Counted from the first letter of the stretch, positions 22,300-33,052 are shown. The stretch: DNA of 64,000 nucleotides from Camellia lanceoleosa (GCA_025200525.1 CM045758.1:62804598-62868597), one strand, 5' to 3'. Numbers and translations: made by a program. Notes: a model not told the origin generated them from the sequence alone.

Positions 22300-22336
22300 T
22301 GATTTACACAAATAAATAAATCCAAATAAACCGTAA

Positions 22337-22348
22337 GCTCTGATACCA
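22337..22348 (-). other. Primer binding site (initiator Met tRNA) of the young copia element
   Basis: On the minus strand TGGTATCAGAGC lies 2 nt inside the 5' LTR. It is complementary to the 3' end of plant initiator methionine tRNA, the usual primer of copia elements. Confidence 0.9.
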
Positions 22349-22350
22349 GT

Positions 22351-22993
22351 TGTTAGGGAAAATCGATGTGATTCCCACAAGTAAATCAATCAATGGGAAT
22401 ATAAACTAATGCAGAAAAATTAAATCAAAGGCAACACAAGAATTTTTACGTGGTTCCCTCAATGTGAGGTACGTCCACGGGATAGAAATCCGATTCCACT
22501 ATCAACCAAATAAGTTCCAAACGATTACAAGCGAGACACTAATGGTCTCACAAAACCACCCTTAGGTGAATTCCAAATAATCACAAATAAACAAGAGGAA
22601 AGACCTCACCAAATAGAAGAACCAAAATCTTCAGAACCAAAGTTGAAGACGACCCAAAATAACGAACCAAACACCAACCGAAGATCCTCCAAAAAAACAA
22701 GCTTCACAAAACCGAAATTGAACCAAATCCATAAACCTTCGGCACTGTTACCGAAAAACAAGCCGCCGCACCTTTCTTTTACATAGCTCAGGAACCAAAA
22801 ACAAAATAATATATATATTATATATATATATTATTAAACTTAGGTTTTGTAATCAAACCCTAATGGTATTCAAATTGAATTGGGCTTCCACAAATATAAT
22901 ATATAAAAATATATTATACTAAACCAAGCCAAATTAAAACTCTTTTTCAAAACCCATTGGGCCTCACACTCCAATAAGGAGGTATACCCAATA
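22351..22993 (-). repeat. 5' LTR of the young copia element
   Basis: 643 bp, matching 17688-18328 except for five substitutions and one TA dinucleotide in the TATATA run. The U5 part holds a TTTTTACGTGG motif shared by many copia LTRs. Confidence 0.95.
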
Positions 22994-23130
22994 TCACCTT
23001 CCATCTTTTCTGTGCCATAGTTAATAAGGTTTGCTGATAGAGCTGCCATGTTAAGGCTGAACTGGAAGCCATTGCTGATTGCTCCTCTATATCTGGACGG
23101 AGCCATTTCTGAGAGATATAGTGGGACTGA
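22994..23130 (-). pseudogene. Sugar transporter (STP family) exon 3, 5' part
   Basis: It starts after a good acceptor (TTTATGCAG at 23131-23139) and reads SVPLYLSEMAPSRYRGAISN, then GFQFSLNMAALSANLINYGT and EKMEGD. This is the end of helix 4 loop, helix 5 and the start of the linker to helix 6 of the transporter. The frame is open until it meets the copia LTR at 22993. The last five bases are the duplicated target TCACC (complement GGTGA). It joins 17687 in frame once the insertion is ignored. Confidence 0.92.
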
Positions 23131-23576
23131 CTGCATAAAGAGTAGAAGTAAAAGTCAATTGTATAAGTAGCGTGCATCTTTACTAAAATTTCACATTTGC
23201 TTAATCACTTTCAATTATAATAGTCAATTCCTTATATTTGAAGTCAAATTGTAATCTTATCATTCTATTTGTCTACAACTAATAAAGTTGACGAAACTTG
23301 TCATTTGAAATATATGTAATATTTTTATTTTCTCATTAGCACCACTTTTACTAAAATTTCACTATTTTCACTAAAATCTCAGTTTTATCCCTTCATTTTT
23401 AATTTCGATTAACTTTATTAGCGGTAGATGGACAGAAGAGTGAGATAAGGGGTTGACTATTATAACTAAAAGTGGAGGGACAAAAATAAAATTTTAGTGA
23501 AAATACAGGAATACTAAGTGTAATTTACCCGGTATAGATTTCTCAAAATGACACCTAAGCTAGTCATGCAAGTTTT
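23131..23576 (-). other. STP intron 2, right end; AT-rich
   Basis: Non-coding, intronic by position. A partly palindromic block (ACTTTTACTAAAATTTCACTA... against TTTTAGTGAAAATAC, about 23340-23520) looks like a decayed MITE. Confidence 0.5.
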
Positions 23577-23758
23577 TTTATATTTTTTTTAATTTTTGAT
23601 CGACAAAGAAAATCTTTATTGATGAACGCATGCACAAGACAATACAAAATATCAATAAAGAGGAACTTGGAGCTAACATAAGCTTCAAGCTCCAGTTGGT
23701 GATAAGTCAACAAACAACAAGAAAACAGAAAAAAAACAACCAGCTTAGCGAGTTAAGA
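23577..23758 (-). mobile_element. LINE 3'-end fragment in STP intron 2
   Basis: The T-rich start followed by GATCGACAAAGAAAATC and TTTATTGATGAACGC repeats the layout of the LINE 3' ends at 7884 and 33053, read on the minus strand. About 180 bp are left and no coding sequence. The left flank AGTCATGCAA resembles the right flank AGTGCATGCAA, but this may be chance. Confidence 0.5.
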
Positions 23759-23773
23759 GTGCATGCAACTGAG

Positions 23774-24100
23774 GGGAGCTACCAGCTTAGCTGAATCTGA
23801 AGCCTTGCTGGAGTTGGCATTACGGTGTCCCTATGAAGCAGTATGGCTGGTTGGGTTTGGGCTTGTGGGTTTTGTACTTTCGTTTTGTGATTTTGTTTGT
23901 TGTGTTGCTTGGTCGCTCACCAACTTGATGGGGCAATAGTAAGTGATTGGGCATTCATCCTAGTACCAATCAAATTGGGATTAATTTGTTTCGTTATAAT
24001 GCTATTCTCTCTCATCCTTATCTTTATTGATGTATTCACTTCTTTTATCATCAATAAAAGTTTATTTTGCTAATTAAAAAAAAAGAAAAAAAAAAAAGAG
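23774..24100 (+). mobile_element. Truncated LINE insertion with poly-A tail and 15-bp target duplication
   Basis: GTGCATGCAACTGAG (23759-23773) and GTGCATGCAATTGAG (24101-24115) flank the insert with one mismatch. The 3' end reads ATCAATAAAAGTTTATTTTG followed by a long A-rich tail. This is target-primed retroposition of a 5'-truncated LINE, opposite in orientation to the fragment next to it. Confidence 0.75.
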
Positions 24101-24115
24101 GTGCATGCAATTGAG

Positions 24116-25035
24116 AGCATGTCCAGTACAATGTTGTTTATGATAAAAAAAAGATGAGAAATTGCACGGTACTGAAGGTATGTATTTACCTTAATCAATA
24201 TCCTACAGTTTGTAGTAATTTCAATAAGTGGTATTTCAAAATACAAAAAATTTAATTAGTATCTAAATTAAATTTATTCCAAAAAAATTATTTTCTTCAA
24301 TTAATATAATATTTTGATTATACTAGAGACAAACACAAGATTCAAACATTGGGAGAGAAGTTTATATATGTACCCGCAAATTTTGTAAGGAGCATGTGAT
24401 CAACTAAATTGCTAAAAATTCATCCTTAATCCCATTACACAATTTAGTCTTGATAATTGTCATGGCAAAATAAATAGACATTCTGTTGTTGCATAAACAA
24501 GTAAAAGTAAAGCAAGATGAACAAATCTATCTATAAGACAAAATATGTTGATTTTCATGTTTATACTAACACTTGGCACAACTCAAAAATTATTGATAAC
24601 ATTTAAAACATGAGATGTATAAGGATTATGAATCTCATAGTTTTGCATCTAAAATTTCAATTGAAGTTTTTCTTGTACTGTGAAGTCATTGGGATAAAAT
24701 ATCTTTTAAAAGACCTATTACCATTTCTAGTCTGGAAACTAAAGCAAAGTAAGAATAAGTAACTCTACCATATCTTAATTAAATTGATTGTTCATTAATT
24801 CTTCTAAATATCTTTAATTCTTAAAAGACTTATTGAAGAAGAAGAAGAGACAAACCAAAAGAATTGAAAAAGAAAAAGAAAAAGATGAGGAAGAACTAAA
24901 TTAGAAAAATAAGCTTTGAAATAAAGAGGAGAAGAGAAAGAAAAAACCTAAAATGGAGAGCTAAAGAACCAAAACAACGACCAAAAAAGAAAAAATAATA
25001 AGAAGAGAAAAGAAAGTATTGGAACACACACACAC
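24116..25035. other. STP intron 2: AT-rich and purine-rich non-coding DNA
   Basis: A purine tract of GAAGAA and AAAAGA repeats covers about 24835-24960. The segment from about 24960 to 25036 is homologous to 32030-32082. Confidence 0.5.
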
Positions 25036-25043
25036 ACACAGAG

Positions 25044-25868
25044 ATAGGGGTGTGCATAATACCACCGAAACCGCCGAAACCGCCAAAACCGCATCGAACT
25101 GCACCGCCAAGGCAAATTCGTTATTATTTGCCAATCGAACCGCCGGTTTTTGGTAAGAAAAATGGCAAATTCTAGTGACACTTTTATCAATTCGTCGGTT
25201 TCTATTTTTCTTCCAAATCGCACCGACCCGCACCACTATTAAATCATGTTTTATAAGATTCTAAAAATTCTTTTTTATTTAAGTTTGCTTGTTGTTTTAT
25301 ACCTTAAAATATAGTATTACATTACTGCTTGAGGGGAATTCAAGATGTCAGTAATCCAAAATAAAGTTGGATTCCAATTCTTTTTTTTTTTTTTTGGCCA
25401 TGTTGCAAACTTGCATCAGCTCACTTTTCAATCTAAATACTTTTCAACAGTAAATATTTTCAATATATTGTAAACCCTAAATGATATTAATTTTATGTAT
25501 TGTATTTGATCATTGTAACTTCCACAGATGCTTGTAATGAACTGATGGCATAGTCGTTGATATTATCATGTTGTTGTTACACTTGCTGCATCAGAAAAAA
25601 GCTTCGCAAGAGATGCTTAACATCATGGTATCTCTCGTCTTTTTTTTTTTACTCTTTGATTTAAGTTTTGTAATTTGAATTATATTTTTTATAAACAGCC
25701 AATCCGCCCGAACCGCCAAGGCAAATCCGCCATTATTTGCTAACCGAACCGCCGGTTTTTGATAAGGAAAATGACAAATTTTAGTGACACTTTTATCAAT
25801 TCGCCATCCGCCATACGGTTTCTATTTTTCTCTCAAACTGCACCGACCCGCACCGCGCACACCCCTAC
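25044..25868. mobile_element. Non-autonomous hAT element
   Basis: The ends are TAGGGGTGTGC and its complement GCACACCCCTA. The 8-bp duplication ACACAGAG lies at 25036-25043 and 25869-25876, the length typical for hAT. Internally a ~135-bp block with ACCGCCAAGGCAAAT... and ...CACCGACCCGCACC occurs twice in the same orientation, at about 25103-25234 and 25712-25855, separated by AT-rich DNA. No transposase frame remains. The related block at 32030-32150 lacks the element. Confidence 0.8.
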
Positions 25869-25989
25869 ACACAGAGGGGGATTAAAATTTGAAAATGGAG
25901 TCTGAGTTGAGGGGAGGGGGAAACTAAGGGGGACTTATGTGTAGGTTTTAATATGTGAATTTATTATCTAATAGGTCCTATGATAATTA

Positions 25990-26356
25990 TGTTGGAAAGT
26001 AAGCTTGATAGGCACCACCTTAGAAAGCTACTCTAACCACTAAAAATCTGTGTTCAAAGATTACTGAATCATGAAAATTCAAAGTTTGAAGGCTTAATGT
26101 CAAAATAAGATTGTATTGTTGTATATGCATTTAATGCCTTCACATTACTAGTTTTATCTATATATAGCTATTGTATTTGGAGATTTCAGTGTGTGGAGAG
26201 AAGAAGAAAAGAGTGTAAAAGTTAGAGAAACAGAGAGAGTGTTTCTCCTTGTTGTATAATTTTGCTTAGTGAAGTCTATTTTTTGTCTCCAAATTTATCT
26301 CTCTAAATTTTATTTCAAGTTACCATAAGTAGTTTGAAGTCTCTCTCCCACCAACA
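25990..26356 (+). repeat. 5' LTR of the old copia element
   Basis: TGTTGGAAAG to CCCACCAACA, 367 bp, with a TATA-like TCTATATATAG near 26157 and a U5 with TTGTCTCCAAATTTATCTC. Matches 31327-31693. Confidence 0.93.
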
Positions 26357-26357
26357 G

Positions 26358-26369
26358 TGGTATTAGAGC
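26358..26369 (+). other. Primer binding site of the old copia element
   Basis: TGGTATTAGAGC, one mismatch from the initiator Met tRNA complement, 1 nt after the LTR. Confidence 0.85.
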
Positions 26370-26558
26370 ACCAAGAGAGCCTATTTTTTCAAAAAAAAAA
26401 AAAAATGAACTGAGCATCGTTTCAAATCTTGCCTAGAAATCAAAATTGTTGAAATAAAATTTTGATCATACAAATGTGGAGGTCTCATTGAGATGATCAC
26501 ACTGAAAAAAACCACGTTGAAAACCGAGTCCTACAGAGCTCGCACGCGTCCCACGCGC

Positions 26559-26860
26559 CGTCGACGCCGTCACTACACTCAGCAATGCTCGGATTTGCAG
26601 AGTCCAACCCCTATGATGTACGACCCAATCCATTAACCCGGATCCGGATCCGTATTCAGGAGCTGACGTCATTGACGACGTCATTGTTGACGTCAAGTTG
26701 AACCGTCAAGTCGACGCCGTCACTATGCTCAGTAATGCTCGGATTTGCAGAGTCCGACTCCTATGACGTACGATCCAATCCATTAGCCCAGATTTGGATC
26801 CGTATTCAGGAGCTAACGTCATTGACGACGTCATTGTTGACGTCAAGTTGAACCATTAAG
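26559..26860 (+). repeat. Two tandem 151-bp units with TGACGTCA palindromes in the copia leader
   Basis: 26559-26709 and 26710-26860 are consecutive copies with scattered substitutions (GTCGACGCCGTCACTA start, ATTGTTGACGTCAAG near the end). The palindrome TGACGTCA appears at 26664, 26688 and 26838, and TGACGACGTCA once per unit. TGACG is the core bound by plant bZIP/TGA factors. The block lies in the untranslated leader between the primer binding site and gag. Confidence 0.8.
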
Positions 26861-27169
26861 TCGAACCGAGCCACAAACCGAGCCAAGCCGTAGAGGAGCC
26901 GTGCCACCAAGCCACAGACCGAGCCAAGCTACACTACTAACGTCACCCTGACGACATCCGATCCGGAGAAATTATCCGGTGCTTCTCACAAGTTCTAGAT
27001 TTCGTCGATCTGAACCATTCAATTATTTTTGCTAGATCTAAGCCGTTTGAAGTCTGTTTTTGGTGATTCAATAGTGCTTTCCAACTATTTGGAATATTCT
27101 GGACACATCTGTATAATCAAAATTTGCAAATTACATCCTAAAAATTTACAGATTTCTTAAAGTCAACCA

Positions 27170-28459
27170 ATGGCTAACACAAACAATTTCTTTCAACCGC
27201 AGTTTTCAAAACTCAACAAGGAGAACCATGAAGATTAGAGTATTCAAATGCAAGTCCTACTAGCCTCACAAGATTTGTGGGAGTTAGTGGATTGAGGATA
27301 TGACGAGCCAGCTACTGTCGAAGATAAATGAAATTTAAATGAAACTCAAAAGACGGCGTTAAACGATTCAAGGAAGAGAAATAAAAAGGCCTTGTACCTA
27401 CTCTATCAAGGCATTGATGAGTCAAGCTTTGAGAAGATTTCAACAGCAGCAACCTCTAAAGAGGCATGGAGTATTCTTCGCAATTCAAGCCGTGGAATTA
27501 AGAAAACGATCAAAGTTTGACTCCAGGTGTTACGTGGCGAATTCGAGATGTTGCACATAAATGAGAATAAGTCAATTTTGGAGTACTTCAATAGAACATT
27601 GACCATTGTTAATCAGATGAGAAGATATAGAGAGAAGATGGAATCTTTTCAAGTGATAGAGAAGATTCTACGATCACTCAGTCCCAAATTCGAGCACGTG
27701 GTTGTAACAATAGAAGAGTCCAAGGATCTCAGTGTCATGACCATCGATGAGCTGATAGGCACACTAGAGATTCATAAACGAAGGATCAACAAGAAAACTC
27801 CCACAAATTCTCTAGAGCAAGCTCTTCAAACAAAGTTGTCTTTCAGAGATAACATAAACGAGCAAGGGGGGACATCACAAAAAAGCCAAGGAAGAGGCCG
27901 TGGTTACAATAATCGAAGTTCTGGCTTTCGAGGAAGAGGCGAAAAAGGTCCAGCCGGAGGAGGAAGAAGTCAACCACACTTTGCTCCAAGAGGAATAGCA
28001 AGAGGAAAAGGAGGTGGTTACAACAACCGACCAGGATTTGACAAAAGCAATGTTCAGTGCTACCATTGCTACAAGTTTGGGCATTACAACAATGAATGTC
28101 GAAGTAGAGCAATAACAGAAGCTAGAGAGCAAGTAAATTTTGCCGAGCAGGAAACAAACAAAGTCGGACCTACAGTTCTATTTGTCCACCGTGGAGATAC
28201 TGAAAACCAAAACAATGTTTGGTATCTAGATTCGGGAACCAGTAATCATATATGTGGTAAAAAAGAGTTGTTTGTCGAGCTTGACGAGATTGTACAAGCA
28301 CAAGTCTCATTTGGTGATTCTTCAAAAACTCCAGTGAAAGGAAGAGGCAATATTCTGATTAAGCTCAAGAATAGAGATCATGATTATATCTCCAATGTTT
28401 ATTATGTTCCTACCATGAAGAACAACATTTTGAGTATGGGACAACTCCTAGAGAAATGA
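27170..28459 (+). pseudogene. copia gag and protease (old element)
   Basis: The frame starts with ATG at 27170 (MANTNNFFQPQFSKLNKEN) and keeps phase to 28459, but has four stops before 27527. The gag core reads SILEYFNRTLTIVNQMRRY and ILRSLSPKFEHVVVTIEESK. A Gly/Arg-rich RGRGYNNRSSGFRGRGEKG segment leads to the zinc knuckle CYHCYKFGHYNNEC (28057-28098), then the protease WYLDSGTSNHICG. A stop at 28457-28459 ends it where the pre-integrase region should go on. Confidence 0.88.
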
Positions 28460-28611
28460 TACAACATCAGCATGAAAGATTGTCATCGTACCATCAAAGA
28501 CAATCATGGTAATTTAATCACTCGGGTGAGAATGTCCAAGAATCGAATGTTTGCATTGAACATTCAATATGATCCTGTGAAGTGTTTAAGTGCCATCATG
28601 AAAGAAAAAGA

Positions 28612-29470
28612 CTGGCTATTGCATTTGTAGTTTGGACATCTTAACTTTGGAAGCTTGAAGCTGTTGTCAAGTAAGAATATTGTGAAAGGGCTCCCTTATA
28701 TTGCTCATACTAATGAAGTCTATAAAAGCTGCATTCTTGGCAAGCATCATAGAACTAGCTTTGCCAAAGAAGTGAAATGGAGAGCAGCAAAGCTGCTGAA
28801 ACTAGTGCACACTGATGTGTGTGGTCCTTTGAAGCCAATGTCAAATGGACAGAATAAATATTTTCTCACTTTCATTGATGATTATAGTCAGAAAACATGG
28901 GTGTATTTTCTTAAAAAAAAAGTCGGATGTGTTTAGTATCTTCAAAGAATTCAAAGCTTTTGTAGAAAAGCAAAGCGGCTACTACATCGACATTGCGGTC
29001 AGATCAAGGTGGAGAATATACATCTAATGATTTTTAAAATATTTTGTAAAGAGCATGGCATCAAGCATCAAACAACACTATTCTATACGCCACAACTGAA
29101 TGGTGTTGCTGAAAGGAAGAATTAGACAATCTTAGATATGGCAATGAGCATGTTGAAAGGAAAATGATTGCCCAAGCAACTTTTTGCTGAAGCCGTATCA
29201 TATGTTGTGTATCTACTAAATAGATGCTCAACTAGGAGCCTTCACTCTATGACTCTAGAAGAGGCTTGGAGTTCACATAAGCCAAGTGTCAACCATCTCA
29301 GAATATTTGGGTGTGTTGCATACACCAAACTTCCAGAAGCAAGAAGAACCAAGCGTGATGATAAAGGAGAAAAATGTATCCTTGTCGGATATGGAGACAA
29401 AACAATGTGATACAAGTTGTATAATCCCATTACCAGAAAGGTGATCATGAGTAGAGATGTGATATTTGAA
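28612..29470 (+). pseudogene. copia integrase (old element)
   Basis: Pieces in order: FGHLNFGSLKLLSSKNIVKG, SCILGKHHRTSFAK, KLVHTDVCGPLKPMSNGQNK and FLTFIDDYSQKTWVYFLKKK, which carry two of the catalytic aspartates. A frameshift in the A-run at 28911-28921 follows. Later frames give RCSTRSLHSMTLEEAWSSHK, HLRIFGCVAYTKLPEA and ILVGYGDK. At least three in-frame stops are present (for example near 28629 and 29124). Confidence 0.8.
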
Positions 29471-29699
29471 GAAGAAGAAGCTTAGAACTATAATCAAGTT
29501 GAAGTTGTTAAAGATGCAGAATTCATTCTTGAAGATGAAACATTAAAAGCTCCGGTTGAAATCACAAGAGAAGTTCAAGATGAGCCACAAACTTCTCCAC
29601 ATAGAATACCTGCACCTAGATCACCAGTTTCTTACAGAAGTGATGCGTCATCATCATCATCATCAGATGATAGTTTTTTCAAACAACCAAGACCAATGA

Positions 29700-31270
29700 G
29701 AAATTTGCAAGAGATATATAAAGCTACAGAAGAAGAAGATCTGAATTTGTGCTGCTTACTCGCAGATAGTGATCCACTTACTTTCTCAGATGCCATCCAA
29801 GAAGATAAATGGAAAAAAGCAATGGATGAAAAAATTCATGCCATTGAGAAAAATGACACATGAAAGCTTACTAGTCTACCAGAGGGGCATAAACCCATTG
29901 GAGTGAAACGGGTATACAAGACAAAGAGGAATGCACAAGGCGAAGTGCAACATTATAAGGCAAGATTAGTGGCAAAAAGTTACAAGTAGAGAGCTGGTAT
30001 TGATTATGGAGAGGTGTTTGCTCCAGTTGCCCGGTTGGAGACTATCAGGCTAATGATTTCTTTGGCTACTTAGCTCAAGTGGCAGATCTATCAACTTGAT
30101 GTGAAATCTACATTTCTTAATAGTTTTCTTGAAGAAGAAATCTATATTGAACAACCTTCGAGATATGTTCAAAATGGGCATGAAGACAAAGTGTACAAAT
30201 TGAAAAAAGCACTTTATGGATTGAAGCAAGCTCCGCGTGTATGGAATACCAGAATTGATTAGTAATTTCATGACAATGGTTTTGAAAAATGTCCATATGA
30301 GCAGGTACTATATTTGAAAAAGGAAACTGATGGAAGCATGTTGCTTGCTTGTCTTTATGTTGATGATCTAATTTTCACCGGAAACAATCCAGCAATGTTC
30401 AAAGAATTTAAAAAAAACATGGTCCAAGAATTTGAAATGACAAATATTGGATTGATGACTCATTTTCTCGGCATTGAAGTGGCACAAAGAAAAGAAAGAA
30501 TTTTTATTTCCCAAAGTGGCTATGCCAAGAAAATTCTCAAGAGGTATGGAATGGAGAATTGCAATCCAGTGAACACTTCTGTAGACAGTGGAGTGGAGCT
30601 CAAAAAAGGTACAAAGGCAGGTGATGTGGATCCAACTTATTTTAAGAGCTTAGTTGGAAGTCTTCGCTGTCTTACTTGCACCAGACCAGACATACTCTAT
30701 GGAGTAGGACTGATTAGCAGATATATGGAAACACCGGATTAGTTACATCTTTATACAACAAAGAGGATTCTTCGCTACATCAAAGGTATAGTCGATGATG
30801 GTTTATTCTATAAACCAACTGATAATTTCAGTCTTGTTGGCTATTCAGATAGTGACTGGGGAGAGAGACGTGACTTAGATGAACGGAAGAGTACTACTGG
30901 GTTTGCTTTCTTTATGGGAAATACAGTGTTCACTTGGTCATCCAAGAAGCAAGCTATTGTGACACTATCAACTTGCGAAGCTAAGTATGTTGCAGCCAAC
31001 TCAGCTGTGTGTCATGCAATTTAGTTAAGAAATGTGCTGAAGCATTTAGGATTTCCACATGAAAATCCTACTGAGATCTATGTTGATAATCGCTCAGCAA
31101 TTGCATTAGCAAATAACCCAGTTTACCATGAAAGAAGTAAGCATATTGATACCCACTATCATTTCATCTGAGAGCATGAGAAAAAGAGAGAGGTGAAGTT
31201 ACTTTCTTGCAAATCTTAAGATCAGCTTGTAGATATTTTCACGAAGTCATTGAAAAATGACCTGTTCAAC
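29700..31270 (+). pseudogene. copia reverse transcriptase and RNase H (old element)
   Basis: Reverse transcriptase pieces: an IPEG-like linker, YKTKRNAQGEVQHYKARLVA-type core near 29920-29975, KKALYGLKQAPR near 30205, then 30314-30742 with LLACLYVDDLIFTGN, which holds the YVDD box, and MTHFLGIEVAQRKERIFISQ. RNase H: RKSTTGFAFFMGNTVFTW (about 30885), TLSTCEAKYVAANSAVCHAI and [20 protein letters not shown] at about 31080. TAG and TGA stops interrupt every part (29862, 29988, 30070, 30260, 30740, 31023 region). Confidence 0.85.
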
Positions 31271-31316
31271 AAAATAAAGATAATACTTGGGATGAAGTAG
31301 CATGGAGAATCAAGCT

Positions 31317-31326
31317 TAACGGGGGA
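31317..31326 (+). other. Polypurine tract of the old copia element
   Basis: AACGGGGGA-type purine run directly before the 3' LTR, the plus-strand priming site. Confidence 0.7.
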
Positions 31327-31693
31327 TGTTGAAAAGTAAGCTTAATAGTCACCACCCTAGACAACCACCCTAGCCACCAAAAATTTGTGTTCAAAGATTG
31401 CTGAAGCATGAAAATTCAAGTTTGAAGGCTTAATGTCGAAATAAGATTGTATTGTTGTATATGCATTTAATGCCTTTACATTACTGGTTTTATCTATATA
31501 TAGCTATTGTATTTTGAGATTTCAGTGTATGGAAAGAAGAAGAAAAGAGTGTAAGAGTTAAAGAGATAGAGAGACTGTTTCTTCTTGTTCTATAATTTTT
31601 CTTAGTAAAGTCTGTTTGTTTGTCTCCAAATTTATCTCTCTGAATTTTATTTCAAGCTACCATAAGTAGTTTGAAGTCCCTCTCCCACCAACA
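31327..31693 (+). repeat. 3' LTR of the old copia element
   Basis: 367 bp, TGTTGAAAAG to CCCACCAACA, about 9 percent diverged from 25990-26356. Confidence 0.93.
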
Positions 31694-32076
31694 AATTAAT
31701 GATATTTTTCATCATACGCCATTAAAAAACGTCACTTATTGTTAATTTTCAGTGATAGATTGAAATTTTGTCACAAAAAATGTCACTAATTATAAGTTTT
31801 AACAACAATTTAAAAAAATCGTTACAAAAAAAGTCACTAATAGCAAATTTTAGTGACAATTTATAAAAATTGTAACAAAAAAAAGTTAGTAGTTGTCAAT
31901 TTTTAGCAACAAATGCAAAAAATTATTACAAAAAATTATTTTTAGTGACTATTTTAGTATGACTTATTTTTAATAGAGCTTGATGAGAATTAGGTTTAAT
32001 TATTAGGAGTTATTGATAGTTTACTCGAAAACTAAAACAATAAAGAATAAGAAGAGAATAGAAAGTATTGAAACAA

Positions 32077-32133
<57 letters not shown>

Positions 32134-32767
32134 GAAAATGATGTCTGAGTTGGAAATGAAAATTATGTCAAGTCACAAATCGCTTCATTATTGTTTTTTA
32201 ATTGTTTGCCACCGTGGGTTTTGAACTTTAGTGTAGCTCAAGTAATTGTACCTCTAGGTTTTTGTGGGGAGGTTTAGGGCTTGAGCTTTAGGAGAAGCAT
32301 CAATCATCCAATTATGCTAGTCTCACTTACTAATCTAATAATATTAGGGGAAGGGTATTCAATAAATTCTCAGGGGATACCTCCAATCCATCTTGGAGCA
32401 TTACTGCATTCATCCTGCTAAAGTATAGTTTTAAACTAAAATGAATGGGCGTTGCCAGCTTACTAACGCAAAAATTTTGGACAGTTTTTGAAAATAAAAT
32501 TTACAAGTGTGTAGCATGATTGATTTAGCAATATAGTAAGACGATGATTGTTGTTTTCATTAATCTAATAACCTTCATTTTTTAGTAGGAGTTGTTAACA
32601 AAAGGTTAAGGGTTTCATTTCATATTATCAACCTCTTCTGATTCTAAAAAAAAAGATCATATATGCTATCAATGCCATTCACTTTCATGCCTTTTGCCTG
32701 CTATGATTGAAGCTATGTGCTCTAAAGATGGTCTTGCAAACAAAATAGTTCGGGAAGGATAGCATAC
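31694..32767. other. STP intron 2, left part: CACTA-like subterminal debris, (GA)25, AT-rich DNA
   Basis: 31715-31980 repeats words such as GTCACTAATAGC, TTTTAGTGACAATTT and TTACAAAAAA in both orientations, like the subterminal region of a second, borderless CACTA-type element. A perfect (GA)25 lies at 32081-32130. The block around it (32030-32160) is homologous to the flanks of the hAT element at 25044. The rest is non-coding. Confidence 0.45.
32081..32130. repeat. (GA)25 microsatellite
   Basis: Perfect GA dinucleotides over 50 bp. Confidence 0.95.
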
Positions 32768-33052
32768 TTGGGTTAAAAAACCAACGCCAACTCCGAGCAT
32801 GACACGACCTAATATCAGCATGAACACATTAGAAGCTGCACCAGCAAAACAAGCACCAGCAAGATATGCAGCTCCTCCAACAAGGATTGATGGCCTATGC
32901 CCAAAGGTTTCCGTGACGGATGAGGCAAAGAGGGAAGTGACGAGACAAAGAGGGAAGCAATGAGGCTGGCGACATAGAGCGAGGATGTGAATAAGGTCAA
33001 CAATTCACTGTTAAATTTACAGTAGTTGCTAACTTTAGTGTCTTCTTTCATC
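32768..33052 (-). pseudogene. Sugar transporter (STP family) exon 2, 3' part, frameshifted
   Basis: The minus strand reads KEDTKVSNYCKFNSELLTLF, then TSSLYVASLIASLF (helix 2), and after a frameshift TETFGHRPSILVGGAAYLAG, ACFAGAASNVFMLILGR and VMLGVGVGFLTQ (helices 3-4). The shift comes from a 20-bp tandem duplication (32925-32944 and 32945-32964). The exon ends at 32768 with CAA|GTATGC, a proper donor, and phase matches the exon 3 start at 23130. The GHRPS motif stands where MFS sugar transporters have their conserved loop 2-3 GRR/GHR motif. The 5' side is cut by the LINE at 33053. Confidence 0.9.

Larger units (their letters stand above)
17688..22993 (-). mobile_element. Young Ty1/copia retrotransposon inside STP exon 3
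   Basis: The complete element is 5306 bp. The target duplication TCACC lies at 17683-17687 and 22994-22998. The two LTRs differ, by hand count, at five substitutions plus one 2-bp TA indel, so the insertion is recent. Between them the minus strand carries PBS, gag, protease, integrase, reverse transcriptase and RNase H in TNT1-like copia order. The frame is broken in several places, so it is no longer autonomous. The coding-strand LTR ends are TA...CA rather than TG...CA. Removing the element and one TCACC rejoins the exon as MEG-DWGWR. Confidence 0.95.
25990..31693 (+). mobile_element. Old Ty1/copia retrotransposon in STP intron 2
   Basis: The complete element is 5704 bp, with target duplication AATTA at 25985-25989 and 31694-31698, LTRs of 367 bp each, a primer binding site and a polypurine tract. 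The LTRs differ by roughly 33 substitutions in my hand alignment (about 9 percent), so it is far older than the copia element at 17688. The domain order gag, protease, integrase, reverse transcriptase, RNase H is copia. Every domain carries in-frame stops or frameshifts. It is transcribed against the STP gene's direction. Confidence 0.95.

Noticed and set aside
25550..25625. Possible hAT dimerisation-domain trace (LAASEKSFAR-like) inside the hAT element
   Set aside because: Too short, and no neighbouring transposase blocks are readable.
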